A DNA stretch of 64,000 nt, taken from Ligustrum vulgare (lineage: Eukaryota; Streptophyta; Magnoliopsida; Lamiales; Oleaceae). A program made the position numbers and the translations under genes. Shown here one piece after another: positions 33,990 through 45,746 of this stretch; position 1 is the first letter of the stretch; each line of letters begins with the position of its first letter. The notes beneath the pieces are model-generated. The model worked only from the letters and a program-made list of their open reading frames with translations. It searched no databases and had not been told where the DNA came from. The stretch spans positions 30,350,129 to 30,414,128 of the forward strand of contig OY743180.1 in the NCBI GenBank assembly GCA_963555705.1. Reading direction: 5' to 3'.

Positions 33990-36900
33990 TCAAAATTCTA
34001 ACTGTTTTGAAGAATTTAAGGCATCCTTAAACTTGTTAATTAAAATTACCTTTGTTCCTGCATCTGCAAGGTTTAATTGTGAAGGAATTTTAACAAGTTT
34101 AATTATACCTTTTTTAATTATATCCATAATAAAATGAAATTTCACATCAATATGCTTTGACCTATTATGAAAGATAGGATTTTTACACAAGTGTAATGCA
34201 CTAAGACTATCTGTACACAATTCAATTTCAGAATTATCAATGCAGCCAATTTCAGACAACAAACCCTTTAGCCACATACATTCTTTAACAGCATCTGTGG
34301 CAGCTATATATTCTGCCTCAGTTGAAGACAATGCAATGAGTTTTTGTAGCTGAAATTTCCAGCTAATACAAGAACAGTTTAAAGTAAAGAAATATGCATA
34401 AGTTGATTTTCTATTATCAATATTCCTAGCAAAATCTGAATCAACAAACCCCTTTAATTTGAAATCAGTTTTGGTTTTAGAGAATACTAAACTGAGTCCT
34501 ACAGACCCTTTAAGATATTTTAAAAGAGATTTCATAGCTTCTCAGTGCAATTCACTAGGATTACTCATAAATCTACTAAGAACACTGAAAGCAAAAGTAA
34601 TATCAGGTCTAGTACAAACCATAAGATATATAACAGATCCTATATCACTAGAATAAGGCACACTTTTCATCCTAAATTCTTCTTCAACAGATTTAGGAGA
34701 ATGTTCAATTGAGAGTTTAAAATGTGCAGGCAAAGGCAGAGAAACAGATTTAGAGTCAGATAGACTAAATCTTTTCAATATAATGGTTTTGATTTAAAAA
34801 CAGGTTTCTAGAATTCCTATTCCTAAATATATCAATACCAAGAATTCTTTTAGCATGGCCTAAATCTTTCATTTCAAATTCATAATGCAATTTATTCTTA
34901 AGCAGGTTAATATCATGCATATTTGGGCTAGCTATTAACATGTCATCAACATACAGCAAGAGATACATAAAATCAGAGTCACCACACTTATATTAAAAAC
35001 AGGAATCATATTGACTTTTTTGAAAATTAAGACTTTGAATATAAGAATCAAACCTCTTATATCATTGTTTGGTGCTTTTTTCAAACCATATAAGGATTTT
35101 TTCAGCAAACATACCAAATCAGTTTTACCACCTTTTTCAAATCCTTTTGGTTGGTGCATGTAAATAGTTTCATCTAATGAATCATACAAAAAAGCAGTTT
35201 AGACATCCATTTGTTCTAGTTCCAAATCAAATTGAGCAACTAAAGCAAATAAAATTCTAATAGAGGTATATTTAACAACAAGTGAAAAAAATTCATTATA
35301 ATTTATACATTCCTTTTGAGAAAAACTTTAAGCTACAAGTCAAGCCTTATATCTAGGTTTTATAGCTTTTGAGTCACTCTCTTTTATTTTAAAAATCCAT
35401 TTACAGTCTATAATCCTAGTATTATCAAGTTTGTTAACTAAAATCCAAGTGCCATTTTTTGTAAGAGAATTCATATTTTCTTACATGGCTGCAAGCCACA
35501 ATTTATAATCAATTGAAGACACAGCTTCTTCAAATGATTCAGGTTTATAAAGTAAAGGTTCAGAATATGTGAAAGCAGAAACAAAATCAGGATCATCAAA
35601 TCAGGGAGGAGGTCTAATCTCCCTTCTAGTTCTATCCCTCGCTAACTAATAATTTTCAAGGTTTAAATCAGTGTCAGTTTCAGAAAAAATTTCTGAAATA
35701 GGAACAGAATTTGGTGAATGATGTTAAGGAGTGTTGATAGGAGAATGTGGGGGTTGCTCCACCTGAAACTAAGTATTGGGAAGACCATTTTCATCACTCA
35801 AATAGTCTGCACTCAGCTCAGAGGTAAGAAAATCTTTTTCACTAATAGGATATATCAAAATTTCATCTTTACAAGGGAAATTTTTTTCATTAAAAACAAC
35901 AAATCTACTTAAAATCACCCTGTAACCTCCATGTTCTTTTACCCATAACATGTAACTCTTGACTCCTTCTCCATACCCCAGAAAAACACATTTCAGAGAC
36001 CTGGAATCAAGTTTGGTTTTAGTTTGGTGTGAGTATGCAGCACACCCAAAAATTTTCAGTTTTGAAAAGTTAGGAAGAGAATTATTCCAAATCTGATCAG
36101 GAATTTTAAAATCAATAGTACTGCAGGGAGAAAGATTGATTAAATATGAAGCAGTTTTAACTGCTTCACCCCCAAAGTTTTTTTGGCAAATTTGAATCAA
36201 GCAAAAGACACCTAGTTCTTTCTAAGAGAGTCCTATTCATTTTTTCAGCAACCCCATTTTGTTGTGGACTGTATGCAACAGTCCTATGTCTAAGAATGCC
36301 TAGATTACTACAAAAGGAATCAAAGTCTTGATTGCAGAACTCAAGACCATTGTTTATCCTAATAATTTTGACCTTCCTATCTTTCAAAATTTGAACTAAA
36401 GTAATCGAGTTTTTAAACATCCATACAATAGCATCCTTAGATTTTAACAAATGAACCCATGTCTTCCTAGAATAGTCATCAACTATAAGTAGGAAGTATC
36501 TAAAACCTGAAACAGAATTAACTGGGCAGGACCCCACAAATCAGCATGCAAATATTCAAGAATATCATTTGATTTATGAATCCCTTTACCAAAAGAGTTT
36601 CTTTTCTGTTTTTCCAAGACACACTTTTCACAGAAATCAAGTTTTTGTAGGACATCTTAGCCAAAGACACCCCTTTTTTCAAGTAATTTTAAACCTCTTT
36701 CACCTAAGTGTCCAAGTCTTTTATACCACAGTACAGTTTTATCATTTTCAAAAATAGCATTAAAAGACTTAGCACATGTAGGATAGGAATTTAACACATA
36801 AATTTCATTTGTTTTGGGAGTACAGGAAAGTAAAAGATTACCTTTAAAAATGGTTAAATAACCTTTATGTAATCTAACTTCATATGATTCAGAATCAAGC

Positions 36901-38180
36901 ACACCAAGAGAAATCAGGTTTATTTTCAAATTAGGCACATATCTAGTTTGATTTAAAACAAGGGTTCTGTTATTTTCAAGTTTCAACAGAATCTTACCAG
37001 TTCCTTTCACTTCACAAATCACATTGTTTCCAGGTTTTACAGAACCATTATAGTCACTACTAAAGTCAGAAAATAGATTTCTTTCAGAGCACATATGAAA
37101 AGTACAACTAGAATCAAGTATCCATTCATGCTTGTTATCAGATTCAGTAGTAACATACACCACACCATTATTATCTTATGTTGCGGCTTCAGTTTGATTG
37201 CTGGCTCCAACTTCATTTTTTTCTTTTGAAACAATTTTTAATGTGATGTCCAGGTTGACCACAATAAAAACAAAGTCTGGGTCTATTAATGTTATCTAGA
37301 CCCCAAGAGTTATCTTGGCCTCTAGAATTGTTTTGGTTCCTAAATTTGTCTTGACCTCTAGGATTTTCATAGCCTCTAAAATTGTCCTGATTTCTAAGGT
37401 TATTCTGGCCTCTATAGTTACTATCTTTAGACCTATTGAAATTGCCTTTATTTTGAAAATTTCCTTTGGCTGGCTTATTGTTCACATTATTCCGGTTGCT
37501 ATTGTCATTAGGAGCATTCCAATTTTTATTGAAATTGTCCACTGATTTACTATTTCTAAAGGAATTCTTTTTCTTTGAAGTTCCTATAACATTATAGGCT
37601 TCTTTAGGATTATTTTTAAATTCTAGTTCCTTATTTTTAAGGGAAGTGTGAACTATTCCTGTAGTCAATTTATGCCCACCATATTCTAGGGCATTTCTAA
37701 GTTCCTTAAACTTATCACCCATAGCATTCAAGAGACAGACAACCTTTTGCTCATCTGTTAATTTCTCATCACAGTTCAGAAGACTTTGTGTGATCCTAGT
37801 GAACTTATTCATATTATCATCTACATCTTTAGATGGATCAAACTTGAAAGAAAAATATTGTTTCCACAAAAAACATTTATCAAGCAGAGAGACAGTATCA
37901 TAGACTTCTTCTAACTTATCCCAGAGTGTCATAGCTGTTTTAGTTTTTCCTATTTGTCTAATAACATTATCAGAAAGATGATGAAATATAGTACTCTAGG
38001 TAGTTTCATCCATTTCAATTTGTCTATCCTGAGCTAAATTAACAGGTCAAGATTGATCAATGGCTTTAACACACTTCATTTGAAATAATAAGGCCTTCAT
38101 TTTCTGGCTCCAGAGATTAAAATCTCATTTGCCATTTCATACTTCAACATCTACTTTTATAGTAGCCATTGAAGTAATGA
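33990..38180 (-). pseudogene. Decayed copia gag-pol of the nested element
   Basis: On the minus strand: gag from about 38170, well preserved at 37932-37213 (MTLWDKLEEVYDT; an asparagine/arginine-rich tract of RGQDN-like repeats; CCHC knuckle CFYCGQPGHHIKNC), protease DSSCTFHMC (near 37110), pre-integrase (WYKRLGHLGERGL), integrase core (VDDYSRKTWVH, INNGLEFCNQDF, SPQQNGVAEKMNRT, 36537-36166) and its C-terminal part (36200-35769), RT in pieces (35189-34542; YLLLYVDDMLIASP), and RNase H (34535-33990; VDSDFARN, STEAEYIAA, TDSLSALHL). Protease DSS and integrase NNG differ from the usual DSG and SDNG. Many stops and frameshifts are present. Confidence 0.88.
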
Positions 38181-38913
38181 TTAAAGAATTGAGGCCTTTT
38201 TTCTTCAAAAATTTCAAGAAATGAGGCCTTATTTTTTCAAAAATAATCAGGCAGACAGTGAATAAAACAGGATATAATCACACAAGGTTTCAATTAATCA
38301 GAAGTAATCCGCAAAGATCAAGAAGTAAGTCACACAGTCTCAGAAATCAATTACTAAGCAGTAAAGCAATCAAGGTGATCACAGTTCAATAATAATAATC
38401 ACACTAATCAAGAAAACCACAAAAAGCTATATACTGAAAAATTGTTCTTCCAGTATATCCCTCAAACTTCTATGGGTCAGCCCAAAACTTCCACGGATTC
38501 CCGGATTCTCAAGAAATCCTGGACAAAGGTAAGGAATGGGGTCCAAAAGTAGGCTTCAACGGAGAGATTTTGAAGAGAACGAGAGATTGAAAACAAATTC
38601 CAGATAAAAAATCTGAAAACCCTTATTTAAAAATAGGGTTTTAAAATAATTCCACAAAGCAGAAGAATATCATGAAGATTATAATGAAAAATTAAAATTT
38701 TTCAGAGAAACAAAACATTTTGTAAAAAAGGGTTTCATAAAACTCAAGAAATCACAATTTCCTTAAAGATTACCACAAAAAACTGAAAACCCTAAAAAAC
38801 GTTTTACAGAAACCACAAAGTACTTCCAGAAAAAACCACAAATCCACCCAAAAGAACTCTGGATCTACAATATTTGAGTTAAAAACAGCATATTTACATG
38901 AATCCTAAGGCTC

Positions 38914-39508
38914 TGATTAAAGCCTCAGAATCAACCACAAAGAAACAATAATAGCGATTTAACAAAAACTCAAAATCTTTTATTACTCAAATGAAATCAT
39001 AAAGTATGTAAAGAAAATTTATAGATCTATAAGCAGATCTAAAGAAATTAGAATAAACTCAAACTCGCACAAACCACAAAGTATTACAGATTCAACACTG
39101 TAATCAACCACTAAGAGTTCCCTCTGATTATACACGAAGAATCAGAGTTAGAAACATACAGAAATTGCGAGAGATAAAAGCTCTCTCTTTAGAATCACGA
39201 AGAAGACGAAAATGGGAGAGAAGACAGAGAGAGATCAAATGAGAGTATTCTGGAAGAATGACCAATGAAGAGTAGTCTTCAGTTCTTATCAGATAGGTGG
39301 ACGGCTTGGATGAGTTAAAAATGATCCAACGGTTCTAGTGAAGAGGTCGGTGATGAATTGGGCCAAAAAGGGATCCAAGAGTTGGGCTCCAATACTTCAG
39401 TCCGGTTAGGCTTATTGTGGGCTTCAGTTCTTTATTTTCATCAATGGCTGATCCTTTTAATTCAGAATCTTGGGCTAGAAATTGTGGACAGATCCAAATG
39501 TCTTCACA
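38914..39508 (-). repeat. 5' LTR of nested copia element
   Basis: It partners 33320-33923. Its inner end lacks about 14 bases: on the minus strand the LTR runs from AATCA straight into GAGCCTTAGG, so both the LTR tail and the first part of the primer site are missing, as expected from a deletion between two ATCA matches. Confidence 0.82.
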
Positions 39509-40085
39509 ACTTGTATATATACAACTAATGGAAAGCTTATATGATTATTCATTCAGCCTTTCTACATAGTATTGTTTGGTTATTGTGAGTTATATATAAC
39601 CCTTTTCTTTTTATAATGTAATCTTCCAATCCATTTAAGAAACTCATTCTTAATAGTATATGGGGTCCTATGTCCATACTTTTGTCTATGTAACATGGTA
39701 CTAAAAGATTAATTCCTCCTATTTTTATTGGAACCTTAACTTCAAATTCTATAGTATGTAGTTGTCCATCAAAATTGATATATCTATATGCTTCGGTTCT
39801 ATGGGTTATTAATCCTTTATTTTTATTTGAAACTTTATGACATTCACTAGCTCCTGTATCTATTAATATATTTGATCCTTTTATATGTTATTTTCCATTG
39901 AAGTATTATCCTTCTATTTTTAGATTTCCAGCATTTTTATAAAGTTTTATTTCTCTTGTATTACTAGTTTCTCCTAATTGTCTTCTATTAGGTAGACTTA
40001 GACTTCTTGATCTTCTGATTAATCTTTCATCTTCAAATGTCATTCTATTATCAGGGTATTTTTCTTCTCTTAATTCCATCTATGA
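39509..40085 (-). pseudogene. Pararetroviral protease region, first half, with a DTG motif
   Basis: Minus strand: NILIDTGASECHK with Asp-Thr-Gly at 39852-39860, then RYINFDGQLHTIEFEVKVP and INLLVPCYIDKS, leading through the copia insertion site to the second ALIDT motif at about 33280. The two aspartic-protease signatures would be about 130 residues apart in the ancestral protein. The frame is interrupted. Confidence 0.65.
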
Positions 40086-40256
40086 TCTCAGTTTTATTTT
40101 TTTGTTATACAAAGTTCATAATTTTCTGGAATTAAGTTTATCTGTTTGTTTGGTTCCACAATTTTACTAATATCTTTACATTCTTTATGGAGTTCAATAT
40201 ATGGTTTTTTAGAGTAGATGTTTCCATAATTAGAATTAGTAAATGTGTATAATGCT

Positions 40257-41000
40257 CTATATAGATGTTTCCATAATTAGAATTAGTAAATGTGTATAAT
40301 GCTCTATATAGATATTTCCATAATTAGAATTAATAAATGTGTATAATGCTCTATATTCTATAGTCATAATTTGATCTCCTGGTTGCATTATGTTGTCTCT
40401 GTGTAGCTTGAAATTTAGTCCTAAAACTTCATTAAAGTTTTTATCTTTTAATGAGACACAGTATTTTGGGTAACATGTAAATATTAGTTTTTTATATGCA
40501 ATGTTTCTTTCTATCATTCCTAAATGACTATCTTTCAAATTTATTATTCTTCCATCATGTAAACTTACAGTCAAAGGTGAATCTATTCCTTCTCTGAATA
40601 AGGATATGAACATTATTTGTATTCCTATAAGATAAACATATTGAATCTTTTCACTTTGCTTTTTATTAATCTTTGTTAATAATTCTGTAACTGTATTTTT
40701 TGTTAAAAGATTTAATTTATGTGTTCCTTGAATTGTTCTTGCATCTATTTCTTTTTCAATCTTATGATACTCATTTACTGCTATCCTTTCTCTTCTCCAT
40801 ATTCTGTCTAAAATTTCCCATTTTCCAACTATTAAATCTAAGGATAATTTTTGTATTTTCTTAAATTTATTATCGTCAAATGTTACTTTCAATTCATAAC
40901 CATCTATTCCTTCATATTCTTGTATATCTATGTTATTGTTTTCTATTTCTTCCATTTCTCTATTCGGATTCTGATTCATTGCTCTCTGAATCTGTTTCAC
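40257..41000 (-). pseudogene. Caulimovirid movement protein (30K superfamily)
   Basis: An open stretch of about 247 codons on the minus strand shows the caulimovirid movement-protein core: GIQIMFISLFREGIDSPLTV, SLHDGRIINLKDS, LGMIERNIAYKKLIFTCYPK and KDKNFNEVLGLNFKLH (about 40620-40380). Such proteins line plasmodesmata and let virus pass between cells. It lies between coat protein and protease as in other caulimovirids. The frame is unusually long for this decayed element. Its 3' end carries a short tandem repeat (a 62-bp unit near 40205-40350), so the true C-terminus is uncertain. It is called a pseudogene because of its context, not because of a break inside the core. Confidence 0.82.
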
Positions 41001-41029
41001 TTATGTAAACTTCTTGATCATAATATTCT

Positions 41030-43130
41030 TCAATATCAGATATTTCACTTAGTTCACTTGCAATTTCTAAATATTTTTTTTATAATATTTTTACTTTTTT
41101 CTTGGTACAATCAGGGCTTATGTGTCATACTTCTCCACAATTCCAACATTGACTTTTATACTTTTTATAGGATTTATTTTTCTGTTTTTTATTTGGATTA
41201 TATTTTCTTTTATAATACCTTCTTCTAGATTTTATATATTTTTTCCTAAAATTTCGGAATTTTTTAAACTTCTTATTTTTATATTTCCTCTTCGTATTTA
41301 TTTTTTCAGGATTACATCCCCATTTTATAGGTTTTTCCAAATCTTCACAACATATTCTAGTCAATTTTCCTGATTTTTTCAATAATTGTCTTTACAACAT
41401 ATATATGCTAATCTTTCGAACAGAAATTTTATTCTTGATCCTATTGTCCTAGGAATTCCAGGATTATCTCTGGCAAATAGTTCAAATTCTATCTTAAAAT
41501 ATTTTTCTCGTGAACATGGTAATTTATTATAATACATGTCTTGGTATTGATGAGATCCCAGTCGGGGAATCTCATCGAACAACGCGAAATAACGAAATTA
41601 AAATCTAGGAAAAATCTAAATCAGATTTAAACACGAAATTAAACAAGAATTAAATTACTGGAAAGATAAAATTAACGATAGGACCTTGACCCAAGATTCA
41701 CGACGCAAGAAATTGACGATGCGAAATCGAGATCCAAGGTTTTCGAAACACCACAAGGACTTGGAAACGCCACAAATATTCTCGCGAATATTTGATAAGT
41801 TAAACGCCATAAATATTTTCACAATATTTGATAAGTTGGATTTGTTCTCGAAGAACACAAAAGGGACTCCTCAACCTTTTAATTGGAGAAAACTCTCTCA
41901 ACTTTATTAATCTCAAAACTCAAACTAAACTGTTTTTTACAATGAATGGAAAGGAATATATATAAGCAAAATAACCTAGTTGCTAATTTACTCAAAATAT
42001 AATTCTAATTAAACTAGAATACTAAACTAGGCAAACAATTAATTAAAAACGGAAAAATAATCAAAAATCCCCTAAATTACGGCCGTGATGAACACTTTTA
42101 CGGCCGTAAATATGAAATTCTGCAATTCTTCATCTAAACCCGAGGCAGAGTTACGGCCGTGATAATAACTTTTACGGCCGTGATTATAAGAGTTACGGCC
42201 GTGACAGATCTTCGTTACGGCCGTAATGATCATTCTGCCCAAATAACTTCGATCACTCGTCTCGGCTTGTTCCTTTCGCCTTCTCGGCTCAACTTCAACA
42301 TGAAACTTGCTCCGTTTTGCACGTAGATCGCGTCATATTGTCGATATCTCGACTTTGCCCTTCGATGCCTGGTCCGGATCATATCAGGTATATTTCTTAA
42401 TTTTCATTACTATAAAATTGGACATAATAATATTCTTTAAATTCACATGTATATTCTTTAATTTTACACATCACATATTGCTAAATTTATCAATCTGACC
42501 CTAGCATTGTCTTTTTCTCTTATTGATTCTTGTTTAACATTACCTATCCAATTTTCTCCTATGAACCCATCTGAAATATATTATGTTAACCTTTATATAC
42601 CTTCTCTATCTGATTTTGTTATTTCTGTTTGAACATTTCTTCTTATTAAAGTTTTTGTATCATTGCTAACTCCTTCCCACCAATTTCTAACATTTCCTTC
42701 AAAGGATGAAACTAGGAAGTCTATTCTTCTTTCAGTACTTTCCCATGTATCATCTTTATTATATAAAAATAATAGTATCATTGAATATTCCCAAGTTAAT
42801 AAGACTTTTTTAGTGTCTATTTTACAATCTAAATCCTAATTTGTTCCTCCATATTAATAGGTTCATCATAATTATCATTTGGTTTATATCTATCTTCGTA
42901 CTTATATCCTTTAGGTGGTTGTCTATCTCTGATTCTATCATAATATTGTCTATGTGGTTTGCTATATAAATGTGCGTAACTTTCATCTGGATCTGGTAAT
43001 TTAGAAATTCCTATTGGAGCTGGATTATGTGCTCCCCCAGTTTTCATTAAAACTTGTATTCATTTAAATTTTCTAGGCTTAATTGGTCAAAATTTTCTAT
43101 AGGTAAGTCTAGTTGTTCATCCATCTTTAT
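41030..43130 (-). pseudogene. Caulimovirid coat protein with CCHC zinc finger, split by a solo LTR
   Basis: Minus strand from about 43050: an N-terminal part (MKTGGAHNPAPIGISKLPDP), core motifs (YNKDDTWESTERRIDFLVSS, NVRNWWEGVSNDTK, 42781-42593), then after decay YTCEFKEYYY and YYNKLPCSREKYFKIEFELF (upstream and downstream of the insertion), GSRIKFLFERLAYICC, a Lys/Arg-rich basic stretch (41330-41170) and the zinc finger CWNCGEV-HISPDC (41155-41114), with a stop at the dash, then an acidic tail. Coat proteins of this family bind nucleic acid through the finger. The solo LTR at 41548-42386 interrupts it. Confidence 0.8.
41548..42386 (+). mobile_element. Solo LTR (839 bp) with target duplication GGTAT and six ACGGCCGT palindromes
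   Basis: Ends TGATGAGATCC...GATCATATCA are flanked by GGTAT at 41543-41547 and 42387-42391. A TATA-like AATATATATAAGC lies near 41954-41966, suggesting plus orientation. The octamer ACGGCCGT occurs at 42079, 42100, 42153, 42174, 42195 and 42217. No coding part is present. A diverged partner is at 45747-46232. Parent family unknown (probably Ty3/gypsy or copia). Confidence 0.88.
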
Positions 43131-43139
43131 TTTGCTTTT

Positions 43140-44740
43140 CTTCAACTTTAAGTTTTCCTAATGTTTTTTCGATGAATTTTTGTAATTATAATTCTTCTTC
43201 TGGTATTTTTGGTAATATGTTTTTTCTAAATTCATCATTCATGCTTCCAGATTCTATTACAATTTTTTTTGTTCAAAATGTTTCTTTCATATTCTAACCA
43301 TTTCTTTTTCTATAAGTTTTTTTTATCTTTATTTTTATTATTTTCTTTTAACTCTCTAATTTCAAGTTTTAATATATTTATGTCATTTCTTGCTTCTTTT
43401 AATTCATTTTTTAACTTCTTGGACATCATTTATTAAAGATTTTATTAATGTTTTTAGTTCTTCAAAACATTCACTTATTGACATTTTATGCTCTTGTTTT
43501 AGTGGTTTGTGATTTTTGTACCTTAAATAGTCTATCGTGCATTTCATCAATCTTTGTTTCAATTTTCATGATTCTTTCTTCTATTGATATAATTCTTTCA
43601 TTATTTATCTTTTCACTTAATTTTTCTATTTTTTATACAATTATTCCTATTTTATGTTGATTAATTAATTCTCCTAATTTTATTTAGAATTCTTTTAAAA
43701 TCTCTACATCTATATTTTTAGCTTCTCGTATCATATCTTTTAATTCTTGAAATTGTATTGTTACCTTGTTTTGGATATTTTGTAATTTTTATTTAATATT
43801 TTTATCTTGTATATTTAATTGTTGAAGTTCTTCAATAACTATTTTATCTTGTAGATTTATGTTTTATATATTTTCCAAAAGAAGATACTTATCCAATTTA
43901 ATTGCATGTTGAGAAATCCATCAGATTCTCCCCATGAGCTTAAGGGTTGAAACATGGTTGTATTGACTCCTTTTATTTGATAAAATCCAACTGATAGTTT
44001 AATATTTTCTATTATTTGTTTCTCAAATTTTATTTATGGGAATTCTGCCATTAGAGCCTTCCCCTAATATGTTCTATTTCTAGTATAAGTTCTGACTGAT
44101 ATTTTGCTTCTTTGTATTTCATTATTATATATTCACAAAATTTTTCTATTGATTTTAACATTTCTTTTCTTCTTTGTACTCAAAAATATTTTCTCAGTCT
44201 TTCTATTTCTCTAGTTTTTTTCATATATTTCTTTATTAATTTTTCTTTGTTATGAAGAATCATTTGTTTTTTAGGCAATTGTTTTAAGATTGTACTAAAA
44301 TATTTTCTCTTTTTCTAATGATTTTAATCTTAAGACTTCTTCTCTTTTTATAATTATTTCTTCTCTAATCATATCACTTAAATTCCTTCTTTGTTCAGCT
44401 ATTAAATCTAATTTTTCATTTGTTTCTATGTCTAAGTATTTTTCTAGTATATGATCTGCTCTATAATAATTCATTTCTATAGTCTTTATACAATTCTTCT
44501 ATTACATCTTCGTGGATTAAATCTAATATTTCGTTTATGATAAAATCTTCTTTTATTATATCGAAATTTATTAGATCATATATTTCTCTTCTTATGCCTT
44601 TTTCTAAATCCTTTAAGGTTCTAAAGATTTCAATTTTATAATTACCAGGTAGTACTAATGTATGTATAATTATAAATATGGATGTATGTATTATGTATTT
44701 ATTTTTGTATTTTGTTATGTAATATTTATCCTTTAGATAT
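43140..44740 (-). other. Decayed 5' coding region of the pararetrovirus, upstream of the coat protein
   Basis: One minus-strand stretch is open at 44808-44461 and reads as charged helices (IIKEDFIINEILDLIHEDVI). Further on, broken frames give KQIIENIKLSVGFYQIKG with NTTMFQPLSSWGE (about 44030-43930) and long Lys/Glu/Asn/Ile-rich coiled-coil-like sequence to 43140. Position suggests the viral 5' frame(s). I cannot name a function. Confidence 0.5.
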
Positions 44741-44748
44741 GTCATATG

Positions 44749-44760
44749 GCTCTGATACCA
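44749..44760 (-). promoter_or_regulatory. Pararetroviral primer-binding site (tRNA-Met)
   Basis: TGGTATCAGAGC on the minus strand is a perfect match to the initiator tRNA-Met primer site, which marks the map origin of caulimovirid genomes. The coat, movement and pol regions lie downstream on the same strand. Confidence 0.82.
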
Positions 44761-44765
44761 AAATT

Positions 44766-45443
44766 GAGGGGGTACTACTATGAGCGAACAAAAATCAAAT
44801 AAAATCATAAATATGTTTTGAAATTTTTGCTATACTTCAAAGTTTGAAATATTAAGCTTTGAGGACTTGTATGTTAAATTATATAAAATGAGTATTTTGG
44901 TAAATTTATGCCTTCTGTATGGTGATCTGTAGGTTACTTTCTGTACAAATGGAGAAATTCATATATATATATAAAGAGTTGGTTTCAATTTCACTATTCA
45001 TAAGCCATTAAGCCAATTTGAAGTCATCTAAGTCACTTTGAGCCGTATAAGCAATTTGAGTCATTCTTCTTTTCTTCATTTGGTTATTTCGTTTATTTCA
45101 TATTTATTTTTTTGCACTCTGAATTTAACATTAATGTGCATTTTGCTTTGATTTGAAATGCAAGCTGCTTATTATATGGTTTTCGATTCAATTTCTCATC
45201 TTCCAGAATATTCGTATTTTTTTTTTGGCACTCTGATTTTAACATGTATGTATATCTGGTATATTTCACTTTGATTTGAAATACAAGTTTCTTATTATAC
45301 GGCATTCGATTCAATTTCTCATCTTCTAGAATATTAAATCGACTTTTATAAAATTGAATCGACTTTTATATCATGCTATTAATTACACCGTTAAAATGAT
45401 GCAGTGTTTTACATGTGCGTCTCACTAGTGTGTGTGTGTGTGT
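44766..45443. other. AT-rich stretch without a gene
   Basis: It could include viral leader sequence (minus strand), but I find no marker for that. A diverged local repeat is visible: TTTGATTTGAAATGCAAGC and TTTGATTTGAAATACAAGT, about 125 bp apart (near 45147 and 45271), each followed by GCTTATTATATGG- or TTCTTATTATACGG-like sequence and TTCGATTCAATTTCTCATC. Confidence 0.5.
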
Positions 45444-45474
45444 AATATTCTATGGTACCTCTCAACCGTGTCTC

Positions 45475-45539
<65 letters not shown>

Positions 45540-45570
45540 CTATGGTACCTCTCAACTGTGTCTCCAAATT
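45444..45570. repeat. (TA)n microsatellite bracketed by a 37-bp direct repeat
   Basis: AATATTCTATGGTACCTCTC plus the next 17 bases occur at 45444-45480 and 45534-45570, with one internal mismatch (CAACCGTG, CAACTGTG), on either side of about 54 bases of TA. Confidence 0.95.
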
Positions 45571-45746
45571 AAGCCATGCTTGATAAAGATCAATCTTTAA
45601 ATTTAAAATTAAGTCAGAATTAAAAATTAATTTTTATGGATTTTATAAGGATCAAAATTTAAATTAATTTAAGTCCAAGTTAACAATTCATTTGACAAAT
45701 CGAAATTGCAAACCATTAAGGATAGCCAAAAAAATTGTTAAGCTTG

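Larger units (their letters stand above)
33320..39508 (-). mobile_element. Ty1/copia LTR retrotransposon (6189 bp), minus strand, target duplication ACTTG
   Basis: About 600-bp LTRs flank a decayed gag-pol. ACTTG lies on both sides (33315-33319, 39509-39513). The polypurine tract (GGTGGAGAA on the minus strand, near 33926-33934) precedes the 3' LTR. It is inserted in the pararetroviral protease. Visible divergence between the LTRs and many stops show that it is much older than the copia at 11580. Confidence 0.9.
28400..44765 (-). mobile_element. Endogenous caulimovirid (plant pararetrovirus), decayed, with two nested insertions
   Basis: On the minus strand the following occur in order: a tRNA-Met primer site (44749-44760), an AT-rich 5' region, coat protein with CCHC finger, 30K-type movement protein, aspartic protease, reverse transcriptase with YVDD, RNase H, a 3' frame, then a TATA box and poly(A) signal (30015-30148). 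Movement and coat proteins separate this from gypsy retrotransposons. Taking out the copia element and the solo LTR leaves about 7.6 kb from primer site to poly(A) signal, which is the size of a full caulimovirid genome. Stops and frameshifts are frequent throughout, so this is an old, inactive copy. Genus is not assigned. The lower border near 28400 is approximate. Confidence 0.85.

Noticed and set aside
40851..41373. Hydrophobic plus-strand frames that look like membrane proteins
   Set aside because: They are the complement of Lys/Asn-rich pararetroviral coat and movement protein sequence; Phe/Ile-rich shadows.
44749..44760. LTR retrotransposon primer site instead of a viral one
   Set aside because: No TG...CA LTR lies directly before it on the minus strand, and coat and movement proteins follow downstream.
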